A DNA stretch of 64,000 nt from Chloroflexota bacterium. GTDB lineage: Bacteria > Chloroflexota > Anaerolineae > Promineifilales > Promineifilaceae. This document shows, in pieces, positions 37,471 to 45,518 of the stretch; the first letter of the stretch is position 1, and every line of letters begins with the position of its first letter. The stretch lies in assembly GCA_002746795.1 (NCBI GenBank), contig PDQY01000099.1, forward strand, positions 20,015 through 84,014, in the 5' to 3' direction. The notes under the pieces are model-generated. The model did not search any database. It saw nothing but the letters and a program-made list of their open reading frames with translations, and was not told the DNA's origin. The translations under genes were made by a program, and so were the position numbers.

Positions 37471-38934
37471 TTATTCTCCAGGGGGTATCCCGATCGTCAA
37501 GGCGCCTACTCTAGTAGAAGCAACGGCCAACCCCACCAACATCCAAAATGCTGTCACAGCATGGTGAAATTCCATGTTGAACAAGTAATGGTCAAAAATG
37601 CCAGCGGCTAATGCGCCCATCAAGGCTGCATGCAGACCAAGCCAAACTGTGTCAATGCGGGAGTTAGTGCGGATGGCATGCCGATTTAAAAAAGCATAAA
37701 CAAATACACCAATCATGACAGCAAAAAATGATACCAGCCCCACAACGCCCATGACCTCTGCAATGGTAAAATAAACATTGGCTACGCCTAGATAAATATC
37801 AATATCAGGTGCACCCGCAAAACCAACGCCAAAAATCGGATAACGTTGAATTAAAATTAACGCATCCTTATATTCACCAAAACGCATTTGTGTGGCCAGG
37901 TCTTGCCCTAAAATGCCTTCTACAAAACGAGAAACATAAGCCTGCGTGAAGGGCAGCGCCAGAAAGATGATGCCGGCTATCGCCATATATGGAATGAGCC
38001 GTCGATAACGCAATACTCCAATGAAGGCAAACCCAACTGCTAAACCCAACATGGCACTTCTCGAAAAAGTGAGGATAAGCCCTACCAATATGGTGCCAAA
38101 AAGAAAAATGATAAGCCAGCGGGGGAATAACGGCCGTTTGCTCACCAATTGCGGCCCCGCCAATGCACCTATCATCAACAACAAACCGCCTAAAACATTC
38201 GGGTCCACGTTCGTGCCAATAGCCCGTTCAGACAAGGCTGGATTCTCTTCAATGTAACGAATCACCCAGCCACCCGGATAACCAAGACGCGTAAGCAGGT
38301 TCAAAATGGTATTGGCTGTGTCTTCTGGCATAAGCCACAACACAATGGCAACCGCAGCCGCGGCTGCCCCAGCCAAGATGACAACCTTTACTAATCGCTC
38401 TAATTTGATCCAGGTCGTACAGTAATCGATGATGACCAAGACAAAGGCGAGGCTCAAGATCAACTCAGCAAATTTACGAAGCAACGTGGGCGTTAATGGC
38501 CCATGTCCCAAGCCAAAGATAAAGGCAAACACTGCTACCAGGATGAAAATGCCCAGCGGAATCGTTAAAGGTGACAGCACCACAGTGCGTTGCTGTCCGG
38601 TCACTAAGCCCAGTGCCCAAATCGCAAAAACAGCTCCCAGCGCCAGGTCTAAAAATGTTGGCGTCAACCCTATGTCAATGGGCAGGGTGGCAAAAGGCAG
38701 CAAACAAACCACTAAAATGACACCCCAGAAACCCAGCTCAATATCACGCAGCACCACCAGGCCTACGATAATTGCGGCAAGCAAAGCCGCGCCAGCCAAG
38801 GGACCGCCAAAAGCCAACAACAGACCACCGATAACGGCCGTTATCCCCAAAACCAGCCCCAACATCCACACAGAACGAGTGGGTTGCTCACGCCAGATAT
38901 TTTTGTCAGAAATGGGATACTGTTTGCTATCCAC
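37471..38934 (-). CDS. O-antigen ligase / polymerase-like membrane protein
   Basis: 487 residues with about twelve membrane segments. The conserved central region (NVLGGLLLMIGALAGP, LTFSRSAMLGLAVGFAF, and the loop RFGEYKDALILIQRYPIFGVGFAGAP) matches the Wzy_C/O-antigen ligase family (PF04932). It should polymerise or ligate lipid-linked glycan outside the membrane. It follows the oxoamine synthase gene by 6 bp and is probably co-transcribed with it. It could serve the glycan made by the 15.7-32.7 kb locus. Two AACGGCCGTT copies are present. Confidence 0.8.
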   Translation of the reverse strand: MDSKQYPISDKNIWREQPTRSVWMLGLVLGITAVIGGLLLAFGGPLAGAALLAAIIVGLVVLRDIELGFWGVILVVCLLPFATLPIDIGLTPTFLDLALGAVFAIWALGLVTGQQRTVVLSPLTIPLGIFILVAVFAFIFGLGHGPLTPTLLRKFAELILSLAFVLVIIDYCTTWIKLERLVKVVILAGAAAAAVAIVLWLMPEDTANTILNLLTRLGYPGGWVIRYIEENPALSERAIGTNVDPNVLGGLLLMIGALAGPQLVSKRPLFPRWLIIFLFGTILVGLILTFSRSAMLGLAVGFAFIGVLRYRRLIPYMAIAGIIFLALPFTQAYVSRFVEGILGQDLATQMRFGEYKDALILIQRYPIFGVGFAGAPDIDIYLGVANVYFTIAEVMGVVGLVSFFAVMIGVFVYAFLNRHAIRTNSRIDTVWLGLHAALMGALAAGIFDHYLFNMEFHHAVTAFWMLVGLAVASTRVGALTIGIPPGE

Positions 38935-38940
38935 TATCCA

Positions 38941-40152
38941 CTAAATAATCCCCAACGCCTTGCCACCTTCAATCATCACATCCGCACAGTAATCCAAATC
39001 TTCCTTGGTGTGAGAAGCCAGCACACAAGCACGTAATCGTGAAAGATGTGCCGGAACAACAGGAGCGACCACAGCCTGCACAAAAATACCATTGCGCTGG
39101 CAATGATTGGCCAGACGTACAGCCGGCTCCACATCACCACACACAATCGGCACAATCGCAGTTTCTGTCTGCAAAAGATTATAACCAGCATGGCGCAATT
39201 TAGTGGCAAACCCTTTGAAATTTTCCTGAACCTTCTTCACCCGCCATTGTTCCTCATCAATGACATCAAAAGCCGCTTTAGCTGCGGCAGCAGATGCCGG
39301 CGGTACCGCCGCAGAGAAAATGAAAGCACGCGCCTCATGTTTGAGGAATGTGATCAACTGTTCATTACCCGCCACATAACCACCTGCGCTTGGAATCGTT
39401 TTGCTTAACGTCCCCATCTTAATGTCTACCGCATCGGGTGGCAGATCAAAATGTTCCTCAATACCATGTCCCGTCTCACCCAAAATACCGATAGAATGCG
39501 CTTCATCAATCATCAAGTAAGCACCATACTTCTTGCATAACTTCACCACCGCAGGCAGATCAATAATATCGCCATCCATACTAAAAACAGCATCCGCCAC
39601 AACCAACTTACGTTTATCCGGGTCAGCTTGATAGAGACGCCGTTCCAGATGATCCATGTCATTGTGCCGGAAGCGGACATGCTTCGCCATGGACAACATA
39701 CACCCATCCACAATACTGGCATGATTCAGCTTATCACTGATCACAAAATCCCCCTTGCGCAGCAAGCTGGAAATTGTAGCTAAATTTGTAGCATAACCAC
39801 TGGAATACGTAATAGCCGCGTCCGTCTTCTTAAACCTGGCAATGCGCTCCTCCAGCTGATTGTGCAAGTCAAGAGATCCAGCTAACAAGCGCACACCGTG
39901 AGTGCCCGTGCCATATTGATCGACAGCCGCTTTCGCCGCCGCATTAATCTTGGGATGGCCAATCAAACCTAAATACGAATAACTACCCAGCATAATCATT
40001 TCGCCATAATTGATCACATCAACACGGCCGTTTTCCAGCAGCTCTCGCGTCGCTTCCAAGTAAAAGTAAATGCCTTCCTTCTTATAGTAATCAATGTCAT
40101 GAAGCATTGGGGGTGTTAAGGGAACTCGTTCCCTGGTTTCAGCAATAGTCAT
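38941..40152 (-). CDS. Alpha-oxoamine synthase family PLP enzyme (KBL/BioF/SPT-like)
   Basis: A 403-residue fold-type I aminotransferase-like enzyme. Family members condense an amino acid with an acyl-CoA, releasing CO2. Visible: NYGEMIMLGSYSYLGLIGHP, GTHGVRLLAGSLDLHNQLE, the DEAHSIG(I)LGETGHG aspartate loop, and the PLP lysine in GTLSKTIPSAGGY. The substrates cannot be decided: glycine C-acetyltransferase (threonine breakdown), 8-amino-7-oxononanoate synthase (biotin) or serine palmitoyltransferase (sphingolipids) are all possible. The gene is followed by an O-antigen ligase-like gene rather than tdh or bio genes. This mildly favours a lipid role, but it is only context. Confidence 0.85.
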   Translation of the reverse strand: MTIAETRERVPLTPPMLHDIDYYKKEGIYFYLEATRELLENGRVDVINYGEMIMLGSYSYLGLIGHPKINAAAKAAVDQYGTGTHGVRLLAGSLDLHNQLEERIARFKKTDAAITYSSGYATNLATISSLLRKGDFVISDKLNHASIVDGCMLSMAKHVRFRHNDMDHLERRLYQADPDKRKLVVADAVFSMDGDIIDLPAVVKLCKKYGAYLMIDEAHSIGILGETGHGIEEHFDLPPDAVDIKMGTLSKTIPSAGGYVAGNEQLITFLKHEARAFIFSAAVPPASAAAAKAAFDVIDEEQWRVKKVQENFKGFATKLRHAGYNLLQTETAIVPIVCGDVEPAVRLANHCQRNGIFVQAVVAPVVPAHLSRLRACVLASHTKEDLDYCADVMIEGGKALGII

Positions 40153-40343
40153 CCTTTATCTCCTAACTGTAAATTCCAACTTCTCATTAAAAACTTGAAA
40201 TCACAAAATTGCTTTTAAGATAATCACTCAATTCTATCTTTCCCAAACTGTTTCTGCCACAAAAAAAATAAACAGCTTGTCAAAGACATAGTTCCTCGCT
40301 TAACCTTCCCCTGACACACAAGGGCATATCAATCATTTCAGAT

Positions 40344-40374
40344 AAAAAATAGCCCACCCATCATAGAGTGAGCC
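40344..40374 (-). terminator. Rho-independent terminator of the polyprenyl synthase gene
   Basis: GCTCAC pairs with GTGGGC (one wobble) with a run of six T on the minus strand, about 70 bp after the stop. The rest of 40153-40442 holds no ORF; the part nearest the oxoamine synthase start is AT-rich and probably promoter-bearing, though no convincing box pair is seen. Confidence 0.7.
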
Positions 40375-40442
40375 ATTCCACTTTTGTCATTCTCAAGCAG
40401 CACTTTTAGCCCAAGGCATCAACCCCGAGTCTGAAACTGAGC

Positions 40443-41414
40443 CTAATGATCCCGGTCAAGCACCAAATCAATAAGACCCTCCAACTCATCCCGCGCCGCA
40501 GATGGCGGCACCCGGTTCAACGCCTCTCGGGCACGCCCGGCCATCTTTTCTGCTTGCATTCTAGCAACATCCACAGCACCAGACTCCCGCAAGCTTTGCA
40601 TCATGCGCTTGAATGGGTCTGTTTCTTCCTCAACTGGCAACTCAGCAACGGCCGTTGCGCCCTCCTCGCCACCATTTTGCGCCATAGCCACACCACGATT
40701 TTGGCTAATATCAAGACCAGTTGGTTTACCCATCGCCTCCGCATCCCCCACAATATCCAAAATATCATCCACAATTTGGAACGTCAGACCCAAGTTATAC
40801 GCATACTGCGCCAACGCTTCAACCGTCACCTCACTGGCACCGGCAAACAAAGCCCCCAATCGGCCAGACGCCTCAAACAAACTAGCCGTTTTCAAGCTAA
40901 TAATTTGTTTATAGGTTTCTCGATCCATCGAGCCAGACTTAGCCGCTGCCGCCTGAAGAGTCTCCCCTTCTACCAATCGAGTACACGCATCAGCAATAAT
41001 GACATTCGGTTCCACACCATACGGCGCCATCAGCTCATACACCTTTGTAAACAAATAATCACCAGTAAGCAAAGCAAAAGTTCGTCCCCACTGGGCATGA
41101 ACAGTCACCTTGCCACGACGTGTTAAACTGTGATCATTGATATCATCGTGAACAAGAGTAGCCGTATGAACCATTTCCATGGCCGCGGCCATAGGCACAA
41201 CAGCATCTAAATCCGTTCCTCCAGCCGCCAAATAGCTCAACAGCACCATTCGTGGCCGTACTCGTTTCCCACCAGAAGTAACGATATGCAAACTCGCATC
41301 TTCCAGAACAGAAATGTCACTACGGACAATAGACACCAATTGATCCTCGATAGCTTCCATTCCTCTTTCTAAGATTTCAGTTACCATAATATTTACCTTG
41401 TTCACAACTTTCAA
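40443..41414 (-). CDS. Trans-polyprenyl diphosphate synthase
   Basis: 323 residues. The first aspartate-rich motif is LVHDDINDHS with RRGKVTVHAQWG following; the second is FQIVDDILD. GGKRVRPRM supplies the basic pyrophosphate-binding residues. Such enzymes extend a prenyl diphosphate with IPP for quinone side chains or longer carriers. The chain length is not predictable here. An acidic insert (about 248-270, with one AACGGCCGTT at 40647) separates the second motif from the C-terminal helix. The start may be the ATG nine codons in. A consensus promoter lies upstream. Confidence 0.88.
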   Translation of the reverse strand: MKVVNKVNIMVTEILERGMEAIEDQLVSIVRSDISVLEDASLHIVTSGGKRVRPRMVLLSYLAAGGTDLDAVVPMAAAMEMVHTATLVHDDINDHSLTRRGKVTVHAQWGRTFALLTGDYLFTKVYELMAPYGVEPNVIIADACTRLVEGETLQAAAAKSGSMDRETYKQIISLKTASLFEASGRLGALFAGASEVTVEALAQYAYNLGLTFQIVDDILDIVGDAEAMGKPTGLDISQNRGVAMAQNGGEEGATAVAELPVEEETDPFKRMMQSLRESGAVDVARMQAEKMAGRAREALNRVPPSAARDELEGLIDLVLDRDH

Positions 41415-41436
41415 TCTTTTTTGAACGCTTTGACAG

Positions 41437-41465
41437 ATTATAAAATACAGCCCAATTTACGTCAA
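41437..41465 (-). promoter_or_regulatory. Near-consensus sigma70 promoter of the polyprenyl synthase gene
   Basis: Minus strand: TTGACG (41465-41460), 17-bp spacer, perfect TATAAT (41442-41437). The start codon is about 30 bp downstream. Confidence 0.8.
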
Positions 41466-41559
41466 GCGCAATATGTGAAACTCTTCCCAACTAGTTAAGA
41501 TATTTTCAATCTTTTAGTATAGCCCACTCCGCCACGATGATATAAGATTATCCCAGATT

Positions 41560-41590
41560 AGCAATCTAGATGAGCAATCTAGATCAGCAA
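41560..41590. repeat. Tandem 13-bp repeat upstream of xpt (possible operator)
   Basis: Two consecutive units AGCAATCTAGAT(G/C) (41560-41572 and 41573-41585) and a partial third (AGCAA). They end about 50 bp before the xpt start. Each unit contains the palindrome TCTAGA. A regulator-binding site is plausible; no purine-riboswitch structure is seen. Confidence 0.4.
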
Positions 41591-41636
41591 CAAAGAGAGA
41601 GAGACAAATTATCTCAACATATCAGGTTAAAAAATC

Positions 41637-42215
41637 ATGCAAGAATTAAAAAAGAAAATTAAAGAAGAAGGTAAAAATCTGGGTCGTGGTATCCTCAAAA
41701 TCGATAGTTTCCTAAACCATCAATTAGATACCAACCTGATGGAAGCTGTAGGGGCACACCTGGCTAAACGCTTTGCCCACACAAACCCCACACGCATCCT
41801 CACCGCAGAAGTAAGCGGCATTATCCCCGCAGTCATGACAGGCAAAGCCATGAACCACATCCCCGTCGTATATGCCCGCAAACATAAACCCATCACCATG
41901 ATGGAACCCGTTTACATCGACACAGCACCCAGTCACACCAAAGGGGGTGAAGTGATGCTCATGGTCTCGCCCGAATTCCTTAGCGCTGAAGATCGTATCC
42001 TCATCGTAGACGACTTTCTAGCCAGTGGCAAAACCATCGATACCCTGGCTCGAATCGTAGCAAGCAGCGGTGCCACCCTGGTCGGCATTGCCGCCGTCGT
42101 AGAAAAGCGCTTTGAAGGCGGACGTGAAGCCTTAGCCCATTGGAATGTCCCCATCGAATCAGCCGCTACCATCCTCAGCATGGATGATGGCAAGATTGTT
42201 ATGACAGAAGATTAA
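41637..42215 (+). CDS. xpt: Xanthine phosphoribosyltransferase
   Basis: 192 residues. Converts xanthine and PRPP to XMP in purine salvage. The PRPP loop [17 protein letters not shown] and the N-terminal [26 protein letters not shown] (residues 4-29, typical of Xpt) are clear; the length is standard. It is directly upstream of guaA, which turns XMP into GMP, so the pair forms a two-step xanthine-to-GMP route. A tandem repeat and AT-rich promoter region lie upstream. Confidence 0.93.
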   Translation: MQELKKKIKEEGKNLGRGILKIDSFLNHQLDTNLMEAVGAHLAKRFAHTNPTRILTAEVSGIIPAVMTGKAMNHIPVVYARKHKPITMMEPVYIDTAPSHTKGGEVMLMVSPEFLSAEDRILIVDDFLASGKTIDTLARIVASSGATLVGIAAVVEKRFEGGREALAHWNVPIESAATILSMDDGKIVMTED

Positions 42216-42270
42216 CCAATGACCAAAGAAAAATAACCAATAATCAATTGCCATTCATTGATCATTGGTT
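42214..42270. repeat. Inverted repeat between xpt and guaA
   Basis: AACCAATGA (42214-42222) pairs with TCATTGGTT (42262-42270) across a 39-nt AT-rich loop that carries further partial copies of ACCAAT. It could be a processing or attenuation signal within the operon; no T-run follows. Confidence 0.5.
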
Positions 42271-42286
42271 CCCAAAAAGTAAGCTC

Positions 42287-43873
42287 ATGTCCCCAGAAAC
42301 CACACAACACGACACCATAGTCGTTCTTGATTATGGTTCTCAGTACTCCCAGCTTATCGCTCGCCGGGTGCGCGAAGCAAACGTGTATTGCGAACTTTTC
42401 TCATGGCGCACAGATAAAAACACCATTATGGCACTAAATCCCAAAGGATTCATTCTCAGTGGTGGACCAAACAGTGTCTACGACAAAGGCACACCTACGC
42501 TGCCCAATTATGTTTTGAACAGTAGAGTGCCAGTGTTAGGCATTTGCTACGGTATGCAGTTACTCGCCTATCGGTTAGGGGGCAAAGTAGGGCACAGCCT
42601 TAAACATGAATATGGTCAGGCAGTTCTTGAGATTGATGAGCCCGAGAACCCACTCTTTCACCATTGGCAGTGGCCAAAATCCGGGGCAAGCAAAGACTCA
42701 CAACAAGTCTGGATGAGCCATGGGGATAAAGTAGAAGCATTAGCACCAGGATTCCATCCCATTGCTCATACCAGCAATTCCCCATTTGCAGCCGCATTCG
42801 CTCCTGAACGAAACTACTACTCCGTGCAATTCCACCCAGAAGTAATGCACACACCTCAGGGAAAGGTCATCTTAGAAAACTTTGTAAAGCTAATTTGTCA
42901 ATGCGCTGCAGACTGGACACCCGCCCATTTCATTGAAGAGCAAGTGGCTAAAATTCGGCAGCAAGTTGGTGCTGGGCGCGTAGTATTGGGTCTGAGTGGT
43001 GGCGTAGACTCAGCTGTAGCTGCTGGCCTGCTGCACAAAGCCATTGGAGAACAGTTAGTCTGCATCTTTGTGGATCATGGCATGTTGCGAAAGAACGAAG
43101 CGTTACAGGTCATTGATACCTTTGGCCGTGAGCAAGGCATGAATCTTATTGCCGTCAATGCCATCGAAGAATATATGGAAGCACTAGCAGGCATCACCGA
43201 ACCGGAAAAGAAGCGCAAGGTTGTGGGTGAAAAATTCGTGCGCATATTTGAGCGAGAAGCCAACAAGCTCGGTAAAATCGACTTTTTAGCACAAGGCACT
43301 ATCTATCCAGATGTGATTGAAAGTGCTGGCAAAGATAAAAAGGATGCCCACGTGATCAAAACCCACCATAATGTTGGCGGTTTGCCTGATGACATGGAAT
43401 TTGAATTAGTTGAACCGCTAAAACTGCTCTTCAAAGATGAGGTACGCCGTATTGGCACTGAACTGGGATTACCAGACAGCATCATTTGGCGGCAGCCATT
43501 CCCTGGGCCAGGTTTAGCGATTCGGTGTCTGGGTGAAATCACATGGACGCGGCTGGAAACATTGCGGGAAGCAGACGCTGTCTTCGTCGATGAGCTGCGC
43601 AATGCTGATATGCTCAAACAAGGCACCCAGCAAGCCTTTGCAGTGTTGCTGCCAGTTAAGAGCGTAGGCGTAATGGGTGATGGTCGCACTTACCAGGAAG
43701 TGATTGCCCTCAGAGCCGTCACCACTGAGGATTTCATGACAGCTGATTGGGCGCGATTACCTTATGACTTATTGGCCCACGTCAGCCGGCGCATCGTCAA
43801 TGAAGTGGAGGGTGTCAATCGAGTAGTGATGGATATTACATCTAAACCACCAGGAACAATTGAGTGGGAATAG
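42287..43873 (+). CDS. guaA: GMP synthase (glutamine-hydrolysing)
   Basis: 528 residues from the ATG at 42287 ([23 protein letters not shown]); a longer frame opens at 42248 inside the intergenic hairpin. Class I amidotransferase domain with nucleophile Cys in [15 protein letters not shown] and the FHPEV His/Glu; ATP-pyrophosphatase loop [12 protein letters not shown]; dimerisation domain ending [12 protein letters not shown]. It converts XMP, ATP and glutamine to GMP. It is the second gene of the xpt-guaA pair. No AACGGCCGTT is present. Confidence 0.96.
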   Translation: MSPETTQHDTIVVLDYGSQYSQLIARRVREANVYCELFSWRTDKNTIMALNPKGFILSGGPNSVYDKGTPTLPNYVLNSRVPVLGICYGMQLLAYRLGGKVGHSLKHEYGQAVLEIDEPENPLFHHWQWPKSGASKDSQQVWMSHGDKVEALAPGFHPIAHTSNSPFAAAFAPERNYYSVQFHPEVMHTPQGKVILENFVKLICQCAADWTPAHFIEEQVAKIRQQVGAGRVVLGLSGGVDSAVAAGLLHKAIGEQLVCIFVDHGMLRKNEALQVIDTFGREQGMNLIAVNAIEEYMEALAGITEPEKKRKVVGEKFVRIFEREANKLGKIDFLAQGTIYPDVIESAGKDKKDAHVIKTHHNVGGLPDDMEFELVEPLKLLFKDEVRRIGTELGLPDSIIWRQPFPGPGLAIRCLGEITWTRLETLREADAVFVDELRNADMLKQGTQQAFAVLLPVKSVGVMGDGRTYQEVIALRAVTTEDFMTADWARLPYDLLAHVSRRIVNEVEGVNRVVMDITSKPPGTIEWE

Positions 43874-43931
43874 CGTAACATATTTATTACTATCTTAAAC
43901 TGCACAACTCCTAACAAAATAGGAAAAGAGA

Positions 43932-44294
43932 ATGACAAACGACATTTCAATTGAAATAGCAAGTATCTTAGGCCCAATACTAATGATCGTTGCCTCATCA
44001 GAATACCTGAATCTTAAAGCTTGGAAAAACGTTGATCCAACTGTAGTATCATTAAATGGATTGATTTTCTTAATAAGTGGAATAGTGATTGTCAAATTCC
44101 ATAATAATTGGAATTTAGATTGGACTTTAGTGATAACAATCTTGGGATGGCTAATTTTCTTGGTTGGGGTATTTAGGTCATTTTTCCCAAATGCAAAGCA
44201 AGCACCACAAAATAGATTCACTAAAACCTTTATTATAATTCTTTTCTTGATAGGCAGCTTTTTGACCTACAAAGGTTATATCCATATCCAATAA
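43932..44294 (+). CDS. Small membrane protein of unknown function in AT-rich island
   Basis: 120 residues with four hydrophobic segments (about 8-23, 40-57, 65-84, 98-116). The ATG has an AGGA site. The coding sequence is markedly AT-rich with many Asn/Ile/Phe codons, unlike the neighbours. No family is recognised. It lies in the 43.9-45.5 kb block that carries no AACGGCCGTT and looks horizontally acquired. Confidence 0.5.
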   Translation: MTNDISIEIASILGPILMIVASSEYLNLKAWKNVDPTVVSLNGLIFLISGIVIVKFHNNWNLDWTLVITILGWLIFLVGVFRSFFPNAKQAPQNRFTKTFIIILFLIGSFLTYKGYIHIQ

Positions 44295-44301
44295 TCTTTA
44301 C

Positions 44302-44370
44302 TTTTCGCTAACGCAGCATTGACAAAAAGCTTTGAACCATAACTCAAAACGCTAAACATTAAAAAACAAG
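44302..44370 (+). repeat. 69-bp imperfect direct repeat, left copy
   Basis: It aligns without gaps to 45382-45450 at about 74% by eye (shared runs CGCTAA, CAAAAAGC, TAACTC, AACATTAAAAAA). It lies just after the 120-residue membrane-protein gene and upstream of the 299-residue one. Read in the matching frame it would encode a tail like the end of the 299-residue protein (..ALTKSFEP-stop against ..ELAKSLE-stop). Confidence 0.6.
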
Positions 44371-44519
44371 TTGCAAAACCATGTTACAATGATGTGAACC
44401 ACGTCATTTTTAGGTTATCTATCCCCATGCTAAGCATAGTGCTGAAATTCAGGGTTTTAGGCTTTTTTATCCGCTGCTACTCATACACCTAAACCGTTAG
44501 TGGAAAATGAGACAGCAAA

Positions 44520-45419
44520 ATGAGAAAAACGATACATAATCTTAGTTTCATCATTGTTCTTTTGACCATAGTAGTAAGTGGCGTTGGCTTATTTTGGGCA
44601 GATGGAGGAGCCCCTTTTGCAGTGAAAAGCCTGTATGGAAATGAAATAGAGCTCTTTGGCAACGGAATTTACAAAAATGATAATGCTTTTCTCGCCCCTA
44701 TTTTTAAAGGCACAGACTGTGTCATGTTCTTTATCTCTGTTCCTTTCCTACTATTATTCATTTATGTAGATAAAAAACAACATTCGTTTAAATCATTGTT
44801 GCGATTAACTTCTTTTCTATTTGTGGTTTTCTACTATGCCATCAACTTGGCTTTTGGCGTGACTTTTAATGCCTTGCATTTGGTGTATACCCTGCTGTTA
44901 TCCATTTGCTTTTTTACAGGGCTTATTTGCATTCAAGTATTGAAAGATGAATACGAAAAAGATTTCTCTACTACATTTAAAGCAACTTTAGGGCTTAAAA
45001 CATTCATTATTATTAGTGGGATTATGCTTTTCGTAGCTTGGCTTCCAGATATCATTAGTGCTCATATTTCCGACAAACCATTGAGTTATTTAGAAAATTA
45101 TACTACTTCGGTCACCTATATTATAGATATGGGATTTATTTCTCCGCTATTGTTTTTGTCTCTATACCTATTGCGAAAACACATTTTTTATGGTGTTTGT
45201 TCGCTTTCAATGTTATTGAGTTTGTCAATGATGATTGGTATTATTTTGCCATTTCAAACGTGGTTTCAACTGCAAAGCGGAATTGATATTCCTCTGCCAG
45301 AATTGATTACCAAAGTGATTATTTTCATAGTGTTATCTGTATTTGCCATTTACTTTAATCAAAAACTATATAAAACTTTAGTTTCCGCTAAGTCGGAATT
45401 GGCAAAAAGCCTTGAGTAA
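44520..45419 (+). CDS. Polytopic membrane protein of unknown function in AT-rich island
   Basis: 299 residues with eight probable membrane helices and a short loop after the first (ADGGAPFAVKSLYGNEIELFGNG). No family is recognised. The gene is strongly AT-rich, its codon use resembles Bacteroidota, and its 3' end lies in a direct repeat whose other copy is 1080 bp upstream. This fits acquisition of a gene-plus-repeat unit. Confidence 0.6.
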   Translation: MRKTIHNLSFIIVLLTIVVSGVGLFWADGGAPFAVKSLYGNEIELFGNGIYKNDNAFLAPIFKGTDCVMFFISVPFLLLFIYVDKKQHSFKSLLRLTSFLFVVFYYAINLAFGVTFNALHLVYTLLLSICFFTGLICIQVLKDEYEKDFSTTFKATLGLKTFIIISGIMLFVAWLPDIISAHISDKPLSYLENYTTSVTYIIDMGFISPLLFLSLYLLRKHIFYGVCSLSMLLSLSMMIGIILPFQTWFQLQSGIDIPLPELITKVIIFIVLSVFAIYFNQKLYKTLVSAKSELAKSLE

Positions 45420-45450
45420 TAACTCAAAGCATTGAACATTAAAAAATCGG
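45382..45450 (+). repeat. 69-bp imperfect direct repeat, right copy
   Basis: Partner of 44302-44370. It covers the last 12 codons and stop of the 299-residue membrane protein gene and about 30 bp beyond. The YgfK-like gene begins 68 bp downstream. Confidence 0.6.
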
Positions 45451-45518
45451 TTAAAAAAACCGTATTAAAAAGAACATTATCATTTGGGAAAATTGCACCC
45501 AATAAAAAGGAGGCTCTA

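Noticed and set aside
41500-41636. Purine riboswitch upstream of xpt
   Set aside because: No three-way junction with the conserved purine-aptamer loops could be drawn; only a tandem repeat is visible.
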